Shown here: positions 1-9,325 of the stretch, piece after piece
How positions within the stretch are numbered: the first letter of the stretch is position 1
How the letters are laid out: the number at the start of each line of letters is the position of its first letter
Origin: JAEYFP01 sp964566545
GTDB taxonomy: Bacteria; Bacillota; Clostridia; Lachnospirales; Lachnospiraceae
Direction of reading: 5' to 3'
Length of the DNA: 36,271 bases
NCBI GenBank assembly: GCA_964566545.1
Contig: CAZMIX010000022.1
Coordinates: 1 to 36,271, forward strand
Made by a program: the position numbers and the translations under genes
The notes under the pieces: generated by a model
The model's input: only the letters and a program-made list of their open reading frames with translations
What the model was told of the DNA's origin: nothing
The model's database searches: none

Positions 1-889
1 TCGACACGACCACAAGAATCACCGCCGTAATCACAAAAGGAAGCATATCATAGAACGCATCGGGGATAGGTATGATTTCTTTGTTTACATAGTATTTCAG
101 GATGCGCATCGCGCCGAAAGCGAGGGAGCCAAAAATCGCGTTGACGGGCTTCCATGTGGCGAAGATTACAAGCGCTACGGCGATCCAGCCGAGGCCGCCC
201 ACGCAGTTGCTGATCCATACACCGCCGTTTGTGATCATGATCGTATATGCGCCGCCTATTCCACAAATGCCGCCGCCTACGATGATGTTTATGTACTTCC
301 ACTTTGTCACATTGATGCCTGCCGCATCTGCCGAGGCGGGATTTTCGCCGATGGAGCGAACATTTAAACCCAGCTTCGTCCGGTAATAGTAAAAGCCTAA
401 TAATAAGGCGATGACCACGCCGATATAGATAAACGGATTATAGGAGAACAGGAGCGGTCCAATGACGGGGATATCGCTTAACACCGGAATGCGGATGCTC
501 CGCATCTGTGCCGTGATGCCTGCCGGAAGCTTCAATGTGCCCTCCTCGGAAAGTCCGAGGAAATAATAGCCGATAAAGTTCGTAAGGCCGATTCCGAATA
601 TCGTCAGCGTCAGACCGCTAACCGTCTGGTTTGCCATAAATGTCACCGTTAGAACTGCGTAGATCGCAGCGCCCAGAGCGCCCGCCACGAAAGCCGCAAC
701 CATGGCCAACGCGAAACTGTCCGTCCTGTAGCCTACCATAAAGCCGGCTATGGCGCCGAGCGACATCATGCCTTCCACGCCGAGGTTCAAATGACCGACG
801 CGCTCGTTCATGATTTCACCGAGCGTACCAAACAATAACGGGGTTCCCGCGAGCACTGCCGCCACTATAAATTTTACTGTAAAATCCAT
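1..889 (-). CDS. Nucleoside-type ABC transporter permease (NupQ/YufQ-like), 3' end off window
   Basis: Second permease of a BMP-dependent importer, in the cytoplasmic membrane. The frame is open for 296 codons from ATG at 889 to the left edge, so the stop is missing. The translation begins MDFTVKFIVAAVLAG and contains the LNLGVEGMM motif near residue 35, typical of the BPD_transp_2 permeases of the B. subtilis NupQ (YufQ) type. It shows repeated hydrophobic helices and a conserved loop SIGENPASADAAGI. The start ATG shares its A with the TAA stop of the preceding permease (TAATG), which implies translational coupling. Known family members import nucleosides such as guanosine; the exact substrate here is inferred from the operon, not seen. 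The family is usually about 300-320 residues, so only a short tail is absent. Confidence 0.9.
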   Translation of the reverse strand, partial: MDFTVKFIVAAVLAGTPLLFGTLGEIMNERVGHLNLGVEGMMSLGAIAGFMVGYRTDSFALAMVAAFVAGALGAAIYAVLTVTFMANQTVSGLTLTIFGIGLTNFIGYYFLGLSEEGTLKLPAGITAQMRSIRIPVLSDIPVIGPLLFSYNPFIYIGVVIALLLGFYYYRTKLGLNVRSIGENPASADAAGINVTKWKYINIIVGGGICGIGGAYTIMITNGGVWISNCVGGLGWIAVALVIFATWKPVNAIFGSLAFGAMRILKYYVNKEIIPIPDAFYDMLPFVITAVILVVVS

Positions 890-1995
890 TATGCCATACC
901 TCCCTGACTTTTTCTACGGGATATAAACCTGTATCTGACGAAGAACTCACATGCCAATACGAAAAACAAAATAATTCCCTGCAATACGTCCGAGCAGTCC
1001 GTCGACAAACCGAAGGACGACTGAACTACGCTGCTACCTTTTTCCAGGACACTGAACAACAGCGAAATGATCAGGATCGTCACAGGATTTAGATTGCCAA
1101 GCCACGATACGATAATTGCCGTAAATCCGACACCTCCCGCAATGCCCGCCGCAAGCGTCAAATCCGATCCGCTCGCCTGAGTCATTCCCGCAACACCGCA
1201 GACTGCTCCTGATAAAAATACGGTCCGCAAAATGATTTTTCTGACGCTCATGCCCGCGTAAGAGGCTGTCGCATGGGAGGAACCGACGACACTGATTTCA
1301 AAGCCCTGCTTTGTATATTTTAAATAGATGAATACAAATACAAAAATAATTAACGCAAATACCCATCCGATCTGCACGCCGAACAGCTTCGGAAGCTGCG
1401 CGTTCGGAACAAAAGTCGCAATTTTGGCAAAGCCCGGATTGGCCGGATCTCTCCATGGGCCGTCCCGCAGATAAGTGATGATGTATAGGGCTATGTAATT
1501 CAGCATCAACGTAAACAATGTTTCGTTTGTGTTATATTTGGCCTTAAAGAATGCCGGAATCAGCCCCCAAAGACCGCCGCCCAGAATACCCGCAGCCAGC
1601 ATTGCAAAAAGCAGCAGAAATCTTGGCCAGTCCGAGTGAAACAAGGCAAAATAGGAAGCGAGAATGCCGCCTGCAATGATCTGCCCCTCCGCGCCGATAT
1701 TCCAAAACTGCATCTTAAAAGCGAGCGTCACGCCAAGAGATGCGATGAACAGCGGTATCATGATTTTTACCGTACCCTGAATGGCAATTTTACTTCGAAA
1801 TGCGCCGGAAACAATCGTCCCATAAATGACAAGCGGGTTGTATCCCATACATAGCAGAAATATTCCGCCCGCAATCAACGCCAGCAACAGCGCCGTCAGC
1901 CGCAGAAGCGTCGCTTTTTTCTGGGGAAGCTCCGTGCGCTTGATAATCCTTAGAAACGGGTCCCTGCACTTTACAGCCATATCCGTATTAAGCAT
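889..1995 (-). CDS. Nucleoside-type ABC transporter permease (NupP/YufP-like)
   Basis: First permease of the BMP-family importer, 368 residues. After a basic cytoplasmic N-terminus (about 30 residues) come about eight to ten hydrophobic helices. The motif FWNIGAEGQIIAGGI (about residues 115-130) is characteristic of BPD_transp_2 permeases in nucleoside and ribose-like importers. The start is supported by a GGAGGTG ribosome binding site shortly upstream. It overlaps the 3' end of the ATPase gene by 8 bases, and its stop overlaps the next start by one base. The three membrane-complex genes are therefore one tight transcription unit. Sequence shows the family; nucleoside specificity is an inference from the partner lipoprotein. 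Confidence 0.92.
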   Translation of the reverse strand: MLNTDMAVKCRDPFLRIIKRTELPQKKATLLRLTALLLALIAGGIFLLCMGYNPLVIYGTIVSGAFRSKIAIQGTVKIMIPLFIASLGVTLAFKMQFWNIGAEGQIIAGGILASYFALFHSDWPRFLLLFAMLAAGILGGGLWGLIPAFFKAKYNTNETLFTLMLNYIALYIITYLRDGPWRDPANPGFAKIATFVPNAQLPKLFGVQIGWVFALIIFVFVFIYLKYTKQGFEISVVGSSHATASYAGMSVRKIILRTVFLSGAVCGVAGMTQASGSDLTLAAGIAGGVGFTAIIVSWLGNLNPVTILIISLLFSVLEKGSSVVQSSFGLSTDCSDVLQGIILFFVLACEFFVRYRFISRRKSQGGMA

Positions 1996-3517
1996 GCTCC
2001 GACACCTCCGTTCCTGCTCCTGTCATCAATAAACCGATTTCTTCCTTTGTTGCTGTTTTAGCGTCCACAATGCCGGTCACCTCACCATGACAAAGCACCA
2101 TGATCCTGTCGGAAAGCTCCAGCAGCACATCCAAATCCTCACCTACAAATAGAACCGCTACCTGTTCCCTCTTCTGCTGGTTCAGCAGATCATAAACGAC
2201 GTAGGAGGAGTTGATATCCAGCCCTCTGACCGGATAAGCCGTAATCAGCACGTTCGGTCTTGACTCTATTTCACGCCCTAAAAGCACCTTCTGCACATTG
2301 CCTCCGGAAAGCATCCGGACCGGAGTCTCCGTATTCGGTGTCATGATTTCCAGCTTTTCGACAAGCCGATCGGCAAGCGCCTTAGCCGGCTTTCTGTCAA
2401 GGAACGCGCCCTTCGCGTTTTTGTAGCTTTTTAAAAGCATGTTATCCGTCATGCCCATCGAGGCCACAAGACCCATGCCAAGCCGGTCCTCCGGCACAAA
2501 GCTCATGCTGATCCCCATATCGATGATTTCTGCGGGCGATTTTCCGATGATGCCGCTGCCCTTATATAAAATGGAGCCTCCCGTAACCGGCATCAACCCG
2601 GCAATCGCCTCGCAAAGCTCCTTCTGTCCGCTGCCCGCTACTCCTGCCACGCCGAGTATCTCCCCGCCATTTACCGTAAAGGAAACGCCGGACAACGCGC
2701 TCGTTCCGTCATGCCGGACTAAGGTCAAATCCGATACTTGTAAGATATCCGGTATTTTTTCTGTCTCAGGCCGGTCTATGGAAAGGCTGACCGGACGTCC
2801 TACCATCAGCTCAGTCAACTGCTTTTCATCGGTCTGCTTCGTGATGACCGTATCGATGCTCTTTCCTTTTCTTAGGATCGTGACCCTATCGCTGATCGCG
2901 AGCACTTCATTTAATTTATGTGTGATGATGATGATCGCACTGCCTTCATCTCGCATTTTTTTCAAAATTACAAATAGCTTTTCCGTCTCCTGCGGCGTCA
3001 AAACTGCCGTCGGCTCGTCTAAAATCAATATTTTAGCGCCCCTGTACAACACTTTTAATATTTCCACGGTCTGCTTCTCGCTGACCGACATATCGTAGAC
3101 CTTTTTATCCGGCACGACCTCAAGTCCGAAACGGCCGCAGATATCCAGTATTTTTTGACTCAGCGCCTTCGGATTCAGGCGCTTTTCCTTTGTACCGAGC
3201 ACGATATTATCCATCGCGCTATGTACGTCTACCAGCTTGAAATGCTGGTGGATCATCCCGATGCCGAGCGCCGCCGCATCGATCGGGGAATTGATGCAAA
3301 CCTCCCGGCCATCCAAAAGGATATGCCCTTCATCAGGGTGATAAATACCCGACAACATATTCATCAATGTTGTCTTGCCGGAACCGTTCTCGCCGAGCAG
3401 TGCAAGAATCTCTCCATATTTTACCTGAAGATTGATCTTGTCATTTGCAACGACGGAACCAAATGTCTTTGTAATCCCACGGCACTCAATTGCACAATTA
3501 TCTGGTTTTCCACCCAT
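1988..3517 (-). CDS. Nucleoside-type ABC transporter ATP-binding protein (NupO/YufO-like), tandem ATPase domains
   Basis: ATPase that powers the BMP-type importer, 509 residues from the ATG at 3517. Two fused ATPase domains are visible. The N-terminal domain has Walker A GENGSGKT (42-49), signature MSVSEKQ (143-149) and Walker B ILILDEP (163-169). The C-terminal domain has a degenerate Walker A (GVAGSGQKE), a good LSGGNVQK signature, and a Walker B replaced by LITAYPVRGLD. Degeneracy of the second domain is normal for the RbsA/NupO family, so it is not a defect. A GTG three codons upstream is in frame, but the AAGGCGGGTG ribosome binding site sits about 6 bases from the ATG, which I prefer. 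It lies 251 bases after the binding-protein gene, with a stem-loop between. Confidence 0.92.
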   Translation of the reverse strand: MGGKPDNCAIECRGITKTFGSVVANDKINLQVKYGEILALLGENGSGKTTLMNMLSGIYHPDEGHILLDGREVCINSPIDAAALGIGMIHQHFKLVDVHSAMDNIVLGTKEKRLNPKALSQKILDICGRFGLEVVPDKKVYDMSVSEKQTVEILKVLYRGAKILILDEPTAVLTPQETEKLFVILKKMRDEGSAIIIITHKLNEVLAISDRVTILRKGKSIDTVITKQTDEKQLTELMVGRPVSLSIDRPETEKIPDILQVSDLTLVRHDGTSALSGVSFTVNGGEILGVAGVAGSGQKELCEAIAGLMPVTGGSILYKGSGIIGKSPAEIIDMGISMSFVPEDRLGMGLVASMGMTDNMLLKSYKNAKGAFLDRKPAKALADRLVEKLEIMTPNTETPVRMLSGGNVQKVLLGREIESRPNVLITAYPVRGLDINSSYVVYDLLNQQKREQVAVLFVGEDLDVLLELSDRIMVLCHGEVTGIVDAKTATKEEIGLLMTGAGTEVSEHA

Positions 3518-3701
3518 CCGATACACCCGCCTTATTTTCTATTTATTTTATTTTTTATTTATTTTGCAGTTGGAAGTGAAAGCAAGTAATTTTGCTTTAT
3601 TATATCATAAACACCCTTACTTATAAAATAGATTTTGTAGAACTATCACAATGTTTTTTATTTGGGACTGTGTTTTTTCGTCTTTCTTACTATTATTTGC
3701 C

Positions 3702-3740
3702 AAAATCAAAAAGGGAGTAAACCGATCGGTTCACTCCCTT
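3702..3740 (-). terminator. Stem-loop terminator/attenuator after the BMP lipoprotein gene
   Basis: An inverted repeat spans 3711-3740 (AAGGGAGT ... ACTCCCTT, with inner palindrome AACCGATCGGTT). Read on the minus strand it is followed by a T-rich run (3702-3712). It lies between the binding-protein gene and the ATPase gene of the same operon. The likely role is partial termination or mRNA 3' protection, so the binding protein is made in excess over the membrane complex. Confidence 0.8.
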
Positions 3741-3768
3741 GTGAATAATATAAATCACTTATTCGGAT

Positions 3769-4944
3769 TTATTTTTCTATAACATTCTTGTAGTACCAGT
3801 CGATACCACCCTGAATCGTTGCGTCATCAAGCGTCTTGCCTTCTTCGCCAACTGTGGATCCGTCGTTTGTCTCGATCACTCCGTCAAATACGTTGAAAGA
3901 ACCGTCTAACATCTTTGTCCGCGCTTCGTCGATTTTAGCTGCCGCTTCCGAATCATTGAAATCGGAAAGGTCGGAAAGCGTTACCAAGCCTTCTGCCATA
4001 CCGCCGTAGTAGTTCTCTCCTGTCCATGTACCGTTAGCCACTTGCTCAACAGCCCATGTGTAATATGCTGACCAGTCCCACATAACGGAGCATAGTACCG
4101 CCGCCGGTGCATCTTTTCTCATATCGGAGTTGTAGCCGACACCGTAAACACCTGCTTCTTCTGCGGCAAGCTGCGGATTCGGCGTATCACAGTGCTGCGT
4201 AATTACATCACATCCGTCCGCAACCAATGCATGCGCTGCCTGTGCCTCACCTTCCGGATCATACCAGCTGTTTGTAACCTTTACAAATACCTGCGCGTCC
4301 GGATTTACGGATGCAACGCCCATTGCAAATGCATCAATTCCGCCACCTGTCTCGGAAAGTGTCTTTCCAAATGCTGAAACATAACCAATTTTATTGGATT
4401 CGGTTTTTAGACCTGCAGCAATACCCGACAAGTATCTGGCCTGATAAATTCTTCCAAAGTAGTTGTTAAAGTTTGCTCCGTTGCTCTTATATCCTGAACC
4501 ATGAGAGAAAATAACATCCGGATATTCTGCCGCGAGCTTATCGCAGGTATCCATGTAGCCATAGCTCGTTGCAAAAATAATCTGACAGCCTTCCTCGATA
4601 CATTCTAACATCGCATTTTCAATTGCAGTCGGATCACTGTCTGAGGTATTGTTTTTTCTGATGATCTGGCTGTCATCAAGACCGAGCGCCTTCTGCATTC
4701 CCTGAATACCAAGATCATGTGTGTAGGTATAACCCGCGCCCTCCGCCGGATCCGTAATATGGATGACACCAACCTTTAGGTCTTCCTTCGCTACAGCAGG
4801 AAAAAGTCCTGTCGCTGCCGCCTCGTCCGTCGCAGCTTCCTCCACCGCCGTCGCATCCACTGCCGTAGCAGCACTGCCACAGCCCGCAAGCATAACTGCT
4901 GCCATAGAAACGCTAAGTATTACACTGAGTAATTTCTTTTTCAT
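3769..4944 (-). CDS. BMP-family (PnrA/NupN-like) nucleoside-binding lipoprotein
   Basis: Extracellular substrate-binding lipoprotein of the ABC importer, 391 residues. The N-terminus has a KKK charge cluster, a hydrophobic stretch and lipobox LAGC with Cys22 as lipidation site, followed by an Ala/Glu/Thr-rich linker. The mature part carries BMP family features: KVGVIHITDPAEGAGYTY, FATSYGYMDTC, FSHGSGYKSNG and IGYVSAFGKTLSETGGGIDAF. BMP/PnrA proteins bind purine nucleosides; that ligand is inferred from family. It is the first gene of the operon, with AGGAGG (4951-4956 on the plus strand as CCTCCT) 6 bases before ATG and a good promoter at 4988-5017. Confidence 0.93.
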   Translation of the reverse strand: MKKKLLSVILSVSMAAVMLAGCGSAATAVDATAVEEAATDEAAATGLFPAVAKEDLKVGVIHITDPAEGAGYTYTHDLGIQGMQKALGLDDSQIIRKNNTSDSDPTAIENAMLECIEEGCQIIFATSYGYMDTCDKLAAEYPDVIFSHGSGYKSNGANFNNYFGRIYQARYLSGIAAGLKTESNKIGYVSAFGKTLSETGGGIDAFAMGVASVNPDAQVFVKVTNSWYDPEGEAQAAHALVADGCDVITQHCDTPNPQLAAEEAGVYGVGYNSDMRKDAPAAVLCSVMWDWSAYYTWAVEQVANGTWTGENYYGGMAEGLVTLSDLSDFNDSEAAAKIDEARTKMLDGSFNVFDGVIETNDGSTVGEEGKTLDDATIQGGIDWYYKNVIEK

Positions 4945-4987
4945 AATTATCCTCCTCTTGATAGAATTGCCTTAGTTCTACGTAGCA

Positions 4988-5017
4988 ATTATACGCTATC
5001 ATTTCCTTAATCGTCAA
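4988..5017 (-). promoter_or_regulatory. Sigma-A type promoter of the BMP transporter operon
   Basis: On the minus strand TTGACG (5012-5017), an 18-base spacer and a perfect TATAAT (4988-4993) precede the lipoprotein gene. The 5' leader would be about 35-40 bases with an AGGAGG site. Confidence 0.8.
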
Positions 5018-5036
5018 GGGGAAAAGTCCGTAATCC

Positions 5037-6113
5037 CTATTTGCCCGACCAAGTGTCCTCAAGCTTCAAATCCCATGGGCGGCTGTATGGGCAATCATTT
5101 TCGGCCAGCAGCTCTTTATAAATATCCCAATGGATCTCCGTGTCACTGTATTTGCTAGAAATATTGTCGCCCACCCAGTAATTATAACCCCAAAAATAGC
5201 TCTCTATCATATCATCCCAATTAGCGAACTCAAACTGCATTGCCCGCGCCAAAACCAGAGAGGAATTCATCGCTTCATCCATCGTAAAATACCCGGCAGC
5301 GTAGCCTTCTCCATAAAGCAGCATTGCGTTGCAGTAATCCCACGCATCAATCCCCCTGTCTCCCATCGCATGGTAGGCAGAATAAACTGCCCTATATCGG
5401 TTGTACATTTCCGAATCGCCCTTCCTATTTGTCACTGACTCTAACTCCATCTCAAACTCTTCGGCATTGATATCCCTTAACCCCTTTTCCGTTATCACGG
5501 CAAGAACTGATTCGTATTTTCCATGATACCCGTAGTAAATCAAATAATAAATAACCTCAAGCGTAGACTCCCTGTCTGTAATTCCCCATATTTCCTTAAG
5601 TGTCGCTCGCTTTGCTTCCCGTTTCTCTTCATCAGCGGCGTCCACACCACCGATCAACGTAATATCTTCCTCATTCTCCCGGGTCATTGCCGCATAGCAG
5701 GCATTGAACCACTGCACCGTATCACTGTCGATATCCTCTTGTGTTCTCGTTTCCTTTTCTAGCGTCCTCTCATAATTATCATCCAAACATATGTCCAAAT
5801 TATCCAGAATCAAATCCGCCTGTAAAGACAATAGAGTCGGCGCCTTTGATTCATCGTTAAACTCCCAGTCATAACCCTCCTCATCGTCTGCCGCTTCTTT
5901 ATCGCTCTCTTCTTCCTCCGAATCAGATTCCGGCACCGCCTCCTGTTCTTCTTCCCACGTCATAATCTCCTCAAAGAGCTCATCCTCTGCTTGCAAAGAT
6001 TCGTATCCCGATATTTTTTCCACAATAAAACAGGCACCCTTAAGGGTTGCGCATCCGCAAAAATTTGTCACCGCAATCAAAAGAACCGGTACAATCACAA
6101 ATTTTTTCTTCAT
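5037..6113 (-). CDS. DUF1266 domain putative lipoprotein with acidic linker
   Basis: Function unknown. From the ATG at 6113 the product has 358 residues. It starts MKKKFVIVPVLLIAV and has an atypical lipobox-like FCGC, so membrane anchoring is probable but not certain. A strongly acidic linker rich in Glu/Asp/Ser follows (roughly residues 50-90). The C-terminal half matches the DUF1266 pattern: EIWGITDRESTLEVIYYL, then GIDAWDYCNAMLLYGEGYAAGYFTMDEA and FANWDDMIESYFWGYNYW. An upstream in-frame start at 6170 would overlap the cation transporter, but AAGGGGGAA about 10 bases before 6113 favours the shorter form. It is the last gene of the long minus-strand run, 37 bases after the cation transporter. 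The DUF1266 assignment is from memory of the family's Trp-rich pattern. Confidence 0.75.
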   Translation of the reverse strand: MKKKFVIVPVLLIAVTNFCGCATLKGACFIVEKISGYESLQAEDELFEEIMTWEEEQEAVPESDSEEEESDKEAADDEEGYDWEFNDESKAPTLLSLQADLILDNLDICLDDNYERTLEKETRTQEDIDSDTVQWFNACYAAMTRENEEDITLIGGVDAADEEKREAKRATLKEIWGITDRESTLEVIYYLIYYGYHGKYESVLAVITEKGLRDINAEEFEMELESVTNRKGDSEMYNRYRAVYSAYHAMGDRGIDAWDYCNAMLLYGEGYAAGYFTMDEAMNSSLVLARAMQFEFANWDDMIESYFWGYNYWVGDNISSKYSDTEIHWDIYKELLAENDCPYSRPWDLKLEDTWSGK

Positions 6114-6150
6114 GTTCCACGCTTTCCCCCTTCTCATGAAATCCATCTGC

Positions 6151-7317
6151 CTATATATATGGCTTGTCAATATTGATGACCGCGAAATGATTGCCCGGCA
6201 GATCCCGCACGCTCTTTTCGATCGCGGCTGCCACCTCCTGATCCGTCATCTTAAATTCAAACGGCACTACAACGTCAAAGATCAGATTCGTATGCGTCGG
6301 CCCCTGAACCATGCGGAAATCATGCATCGCAAGACGCTCGTCGATGCTCTTTACAATCAAACCTGTCAACCGCTTCATCCGGTTCGTCACGTCATCATCT
6401 ACGACAACCGGATCCATATGGATGACAGCCTCGCAGCCAAGTACCTCCTTCAAACGCTTTTCAATATTATCAATCGTATCATGCAGCTCCATGATATCCC
6501 CGTTTGCAGGTATCTCCGCATGAAGAGAAATCATCATGCGCCCGGGGCCGTAATCATGTATAAGTAAATCATGTACGCCGAGCACATTTGGATACGAAGT
6601 CACAAATTCTTCGATTTTTTTAGTGTATTCCCTATCCTGCTTGCCGCCAAGCAGCGGATCCAGCGTATCCTTTGCAGAACTGAAGCCCGTATAAAAGATG
6701 AATACCGCCACGAGCAAGCCACAGTAGCCGTCAATGTGCGCACCCGTAAACTCGGCTATCATCATTGAAAGCAGCACAATCGACGTTGCCACGGAATCCG
6801 TAAAGCTGTCAAGTGATGTCGCCCGCATTGCCGCCGAATTGATTTTCTCAGATATTTTTTTATTATAAACAAACATATAGAGTTTTACCACAACCGAGAT
6901 AATGAGAATCAAAATCGTCGGCATGTCAAACAGCACCTGAGATGGATTTATAATTTTCCCAAAAGAGGTCTTTATAAGTTCGATCCCCATCACGATAATG
7001 ACTATCGACACGATCAATCCGGTAACATATTCAATTCTGCCATGTCCAAACGGATGCTTGGGATCCGGCTTATGTCCCGACATTTTAAAACCGACCATCA
7101 TAATAATCGAAGACCCTGCGTCCGATAAATTGTTGAAAGCATCCGCCATAATCGCCACGGAACCGCTGATAAAGCCCGCAAGCAGCTTCATTATAAAAAG
7201 CAGAATATTAAACACGACCCCCACCGCACCGCATAGTACGCCGTAGGACTGCCTCACTGCCACATTTTCCACATTTTTATAATCCTTGATCCATAATTTT
7301 GCCAGCAACTGAACCAT
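6151..7317 (-). CDS. Cation diffusion facilitator (CDF) family transporter
   Basis: Membrane antiporter that exports divalent metal ions (Zn, Mn, Fe or similar; substrate not decidable here), 388 residues. It has the CDF layout: a short N-terminus, about six membrane helices, then a cytoplasmic domain. Metal-site signatures are DAFNNLSDAGSS (residues 59-70) in the second helix and the DSFTDS pair in the fifth, with the loop HPFGHGRIEY between. The C-terminal cytoplasmic region (from about residue 210) contains GPGRMMISLHAEI and HMDP, as in the dimerisation fold; an extra tail of about 80 residues is longer than in FieF. It follows truA by 60 bases without a clear terminator, so it is probably co-transcribed. 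Confidence 0.92.
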   Translation of the reverse strand: MVQLLAKLWIKDYKNVENVAVRQSYGVLCGAVGVVFNILLFIMKLLAGFISGSVAIMADAFNNLSDAGSSIIMMVGFKMSGHKPDPKHPFGHGRIEYVTGLIVSIVIIVMGIELIKTSFGKIINPSQVLFDMPTILILIISVVVKLYMFVYNKKISEKINSAAMRATSLDSFTDSVATSIVLLSMMIAEFTGAHIDGYCGLLVAVFIFYTGFSSAKDTLDPLLGGKQDREYTKKIEEFVTSYPNVLGVHDLLIHDYGPGRMMISLHAEIPANGDIMELHDTIDNIEKRLKEVLGCEAVIHMDPVVVDDDVTNRMKRLTGLIVKSIDERLAMHDFRMVQGPTHTNLIFDVVVPFEFKMTDQEVAAAIEKSVRDLPGNHFAVINIDKPYI

Positions 7318-7377
7318 AGCTTAACCAACATCTCCCCTATTAAACAAGATGAATAAGTCCTTTTTTTAAATTCTATT

Positions 7378-8115
7378 TTAATAACGGACATCCACAAGCA
7401 TCAGCCCCTGCCCCGGCACGAGCATTCCCGCGCATTTCCGATCTTTTAAGGCAAGCAGCTCTGCCATACTCTCCGGCTCTCGCCGACCTGTTCCCGCCTC
7501 GAGCAGGGTACCCGTCATAATCCGTACCATATGATGGAGAAACCCGCTTCCGCGATAGGTCATTTGTATTTCCTTTCCGACCCGCTCAACTCTGATTTCA
7601 GATATCGTCCTGACTGTTGACTTTTTCATTCGTTTGTTTGCACAAAAGCTCGAATAATCATGCGTCCCGCACAGCAAAACCGCCGCGCGCCGCATTACCT
7701 CCACATCCAGCGTTTCCGAAAAAAGATAGGTGAAGCGTCTTGTAAAAACATCGGCAATCACATCGTTATGTACCCGATACAGATATGTCTTTTCTCTCGC
7801 ATGCAGACGACTATGGAACCGCCCGTCCACCTCTTCCACAGAAAGAACACGGATATCCTCCGGCAAATATCGGTTGACATAATTTAGAATCTCTATTTCC
7901 TTCAAGTCGCTGTCCGTATGGAAATTGGCGACCTGACAGCGCGCATGTACGCCGGCATCTGTCCGACCGGAGCCATGCAAAGCAACTGCTTCACCTGTCA
8001 TTTTAGAAAGTAGCTCTTCAAGCTTTCCCTGTATCGTGTTTGATGTCTCGATCTGTTTCTGCCAGCCCTGATAACGGGTACCTTCATACTGCAGAATCAT
8101 CCTAATGTTCCTCAT
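7378..8115 (-). CDS. truA: tRNA pseudouridine synthase A
   Basis: Converts uridines 38-40 in the tRNA anticodon stem-loop to pseudouridine. At 245 residues it is the usual TruA length. The catalytic motif GSGRTDAGVHA places the nucleophile at Asp53. Other family landmarks are YEGTRYQGWQ near the start and GSGFLHHMVRIMTG near the end. The start at 8115 gives the normal family N-terminus (RNI-x-x-x-x-QYEGT). The gene overlaps the 3' end of the upstream AI-2E family gene by 14 bases, which suggests translational coupling. Confidence 0.96.
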   Translation of the reverse strand: MRNIRMILQYEGTRYQGWQKQIETSNTIQGKLEELLSKMTGEAVALHGSGRTDAGVHARCQVANFHTDSDLKEIEILNYVNRYLPEDIRVLSVEEVDGRFHSRLHAREKTYLYRVHNDVIADVFTRRFTYLFSETLDVEVMRRAAVLLCGTHDYSSFCANKRMKKSTVRTISEIRVERVGKEIQMTYRGSGFLHHMVRIMTGTLLEAGTGRREPESMAELLALKDRKCAGMLVPGQGLMLVDVRY

Positions 8116-9325
8116 GCTCCTCCCTGCTTTCTCTGCGTGTCTCCTGAACGTCCTGCCCCATCTCTTCTATCGTAAGAATCCCTTCCTTTTCCAAATCCTC
8201 TTTTTCATATCTGCGCAGCACACTTAAATCCTTAGCAAGTATCTGAATACTATATACAAAATTGCTGAATACGCCCGCCCGATACAGATTAATGATAATC
8301 ATGCCTACAGGAACTGCAATAATCAGACCTGCAGCGCCTCCAAAACGAAAACCTACATAGAGCAGGATCAGCGTCGGAATCGGCTCCAAACCGATCGATT
8401 CACCGACAAGCTTCGGCTGGATCAGTTGTCTGACAAACTGACTGATCGCCCATATAACCACGAGCCCAATCGTCAGCTTATAGTTGTTTTGGAAAAACGC
8501 AATAACCGTCCACGGCCACATGACCGCACCCGTCCCAAAGAACGGAAGAAAATCAAGAAGGGCGATGAGCAGCGCAATTAAAAACGCATATTTGACATTT
8601 AAAATGGCAAGGCCAATCAGTAAAATTACATAGACAACACCCATAATCTTAAACTGCGCTTTGAAATATCCGCCCACCACATCTTTCATTGTACCGTATA
8701 CGAGATTCCAACGCTCCTGCATCCTTGCCGGAAGCAGCTTCTGGATCACGTGCACGACATAATCCTTTTCTGCCACAAAAAGGTAAGAAGCAAGCACTGC
8801 CATGATCGTACTGATAATTACAGACGGCAGATTCTTCGCAAAATTGCCGGCGCTTTCCGCAATCGGCGTACCTAAATTCTGGAACCATTCCGTCATGGAC
8901 TCACCGAAGGTTTCGCCGAGCCTGTTCAGCCAGTCCTGCAGTCCTGCAGGCATCCTGTCAAAAAAACGGTCAAATACCACTGTGATTTCCTTCAGCGTAC
9001 TGCTCGTCGTTTCCCAGATCTGTGGCGCCATCGTGAGAAAGCCGATGATCTCCGCTACAAGCTTTGCAATAACAAGATAGCTCACAAGCACGACAAGACC
9101 AAGCACCACAATAATCACAAATGCGGTTCCCGCCTTTCTTACAATTTTCACCTTGCGCTCCAAAAATTTCACGAGCGGATTTGCAATCAGCGCAATCATC
9201 GCCGCCACGACAAACGGCATAAAATAGACAATCAACTTCGGCAGCAGCCATACGCAGAACACGACTGTAAAAATCATTGTAATAATATTAATCGCAATTT
9301 TCAAGTATTTGGCCGATGGTTTCAT
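8102..9325 (-). CDS. AI-2E family transporter (YtvI/PerM-like membrane protein)
   Basis: Polytopic membrane protein of the AI-2E_transport family, 407 residues. Members have been linked to autoinducer export, sodium/proton exchange or unknown transport, so no substrate is claimed. There are about eight hydrophobic segments, with the characteristic central loop ending in DFLPFFGTGAVMWPW and the C-terminal VGESIGLEPIPTLILLYVGFRFGG. A charged tail rich in Glu and Arg follows. It starts inside the 3' end of ysxC (38-base overlap) with GAGAGG upstream of the ATG, and its own end overlaps truA. Confidence 0.88.
   Translation of the reverse strand: MKPSAKYLKIAINIITMIFTVVFCVWLLPKLIVYFMPFVVAAMIALIANPLVKFLERKVKIVRKAGTAFVIIVVLGLVVLVSYLVIAKLVAEIIGFLTMAPQIWETTSSTLKEITVVFDRFFDRMPAGLQDWLNRLGETFGESMTEWFQNLGTPIAESAGNFAKNLPSVIISTIMAVLASYLFVAEKDYVVHVIQKLLPARMQERWNLVYGTMKDVVGGYFKAQFKIMGVVYVILLIGLAILNVKYAFLIALLIALLDFLPFFGTGAVMWPWTVIAFFQNNYKLTIGLVVIWAISQFVRQLIQPKLVGESIGLEPIPTLILLYVGFRFGGAAGLIIAVPVGMIIINLYRAGVFSNFVYSIQILAKDLSVLRRYEKEDLEKEGILTIEEMGQDVQETRRESREEHEEH

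Noticed and set aside
1988..3517. Second ATPase domain with Walker B changed to LITAYPVRGLD looked like an inactivated gene
   Set aside because: A degenerate second domain is normal in RbsA/NupO-type tandem ATPases, and the frame is intact.
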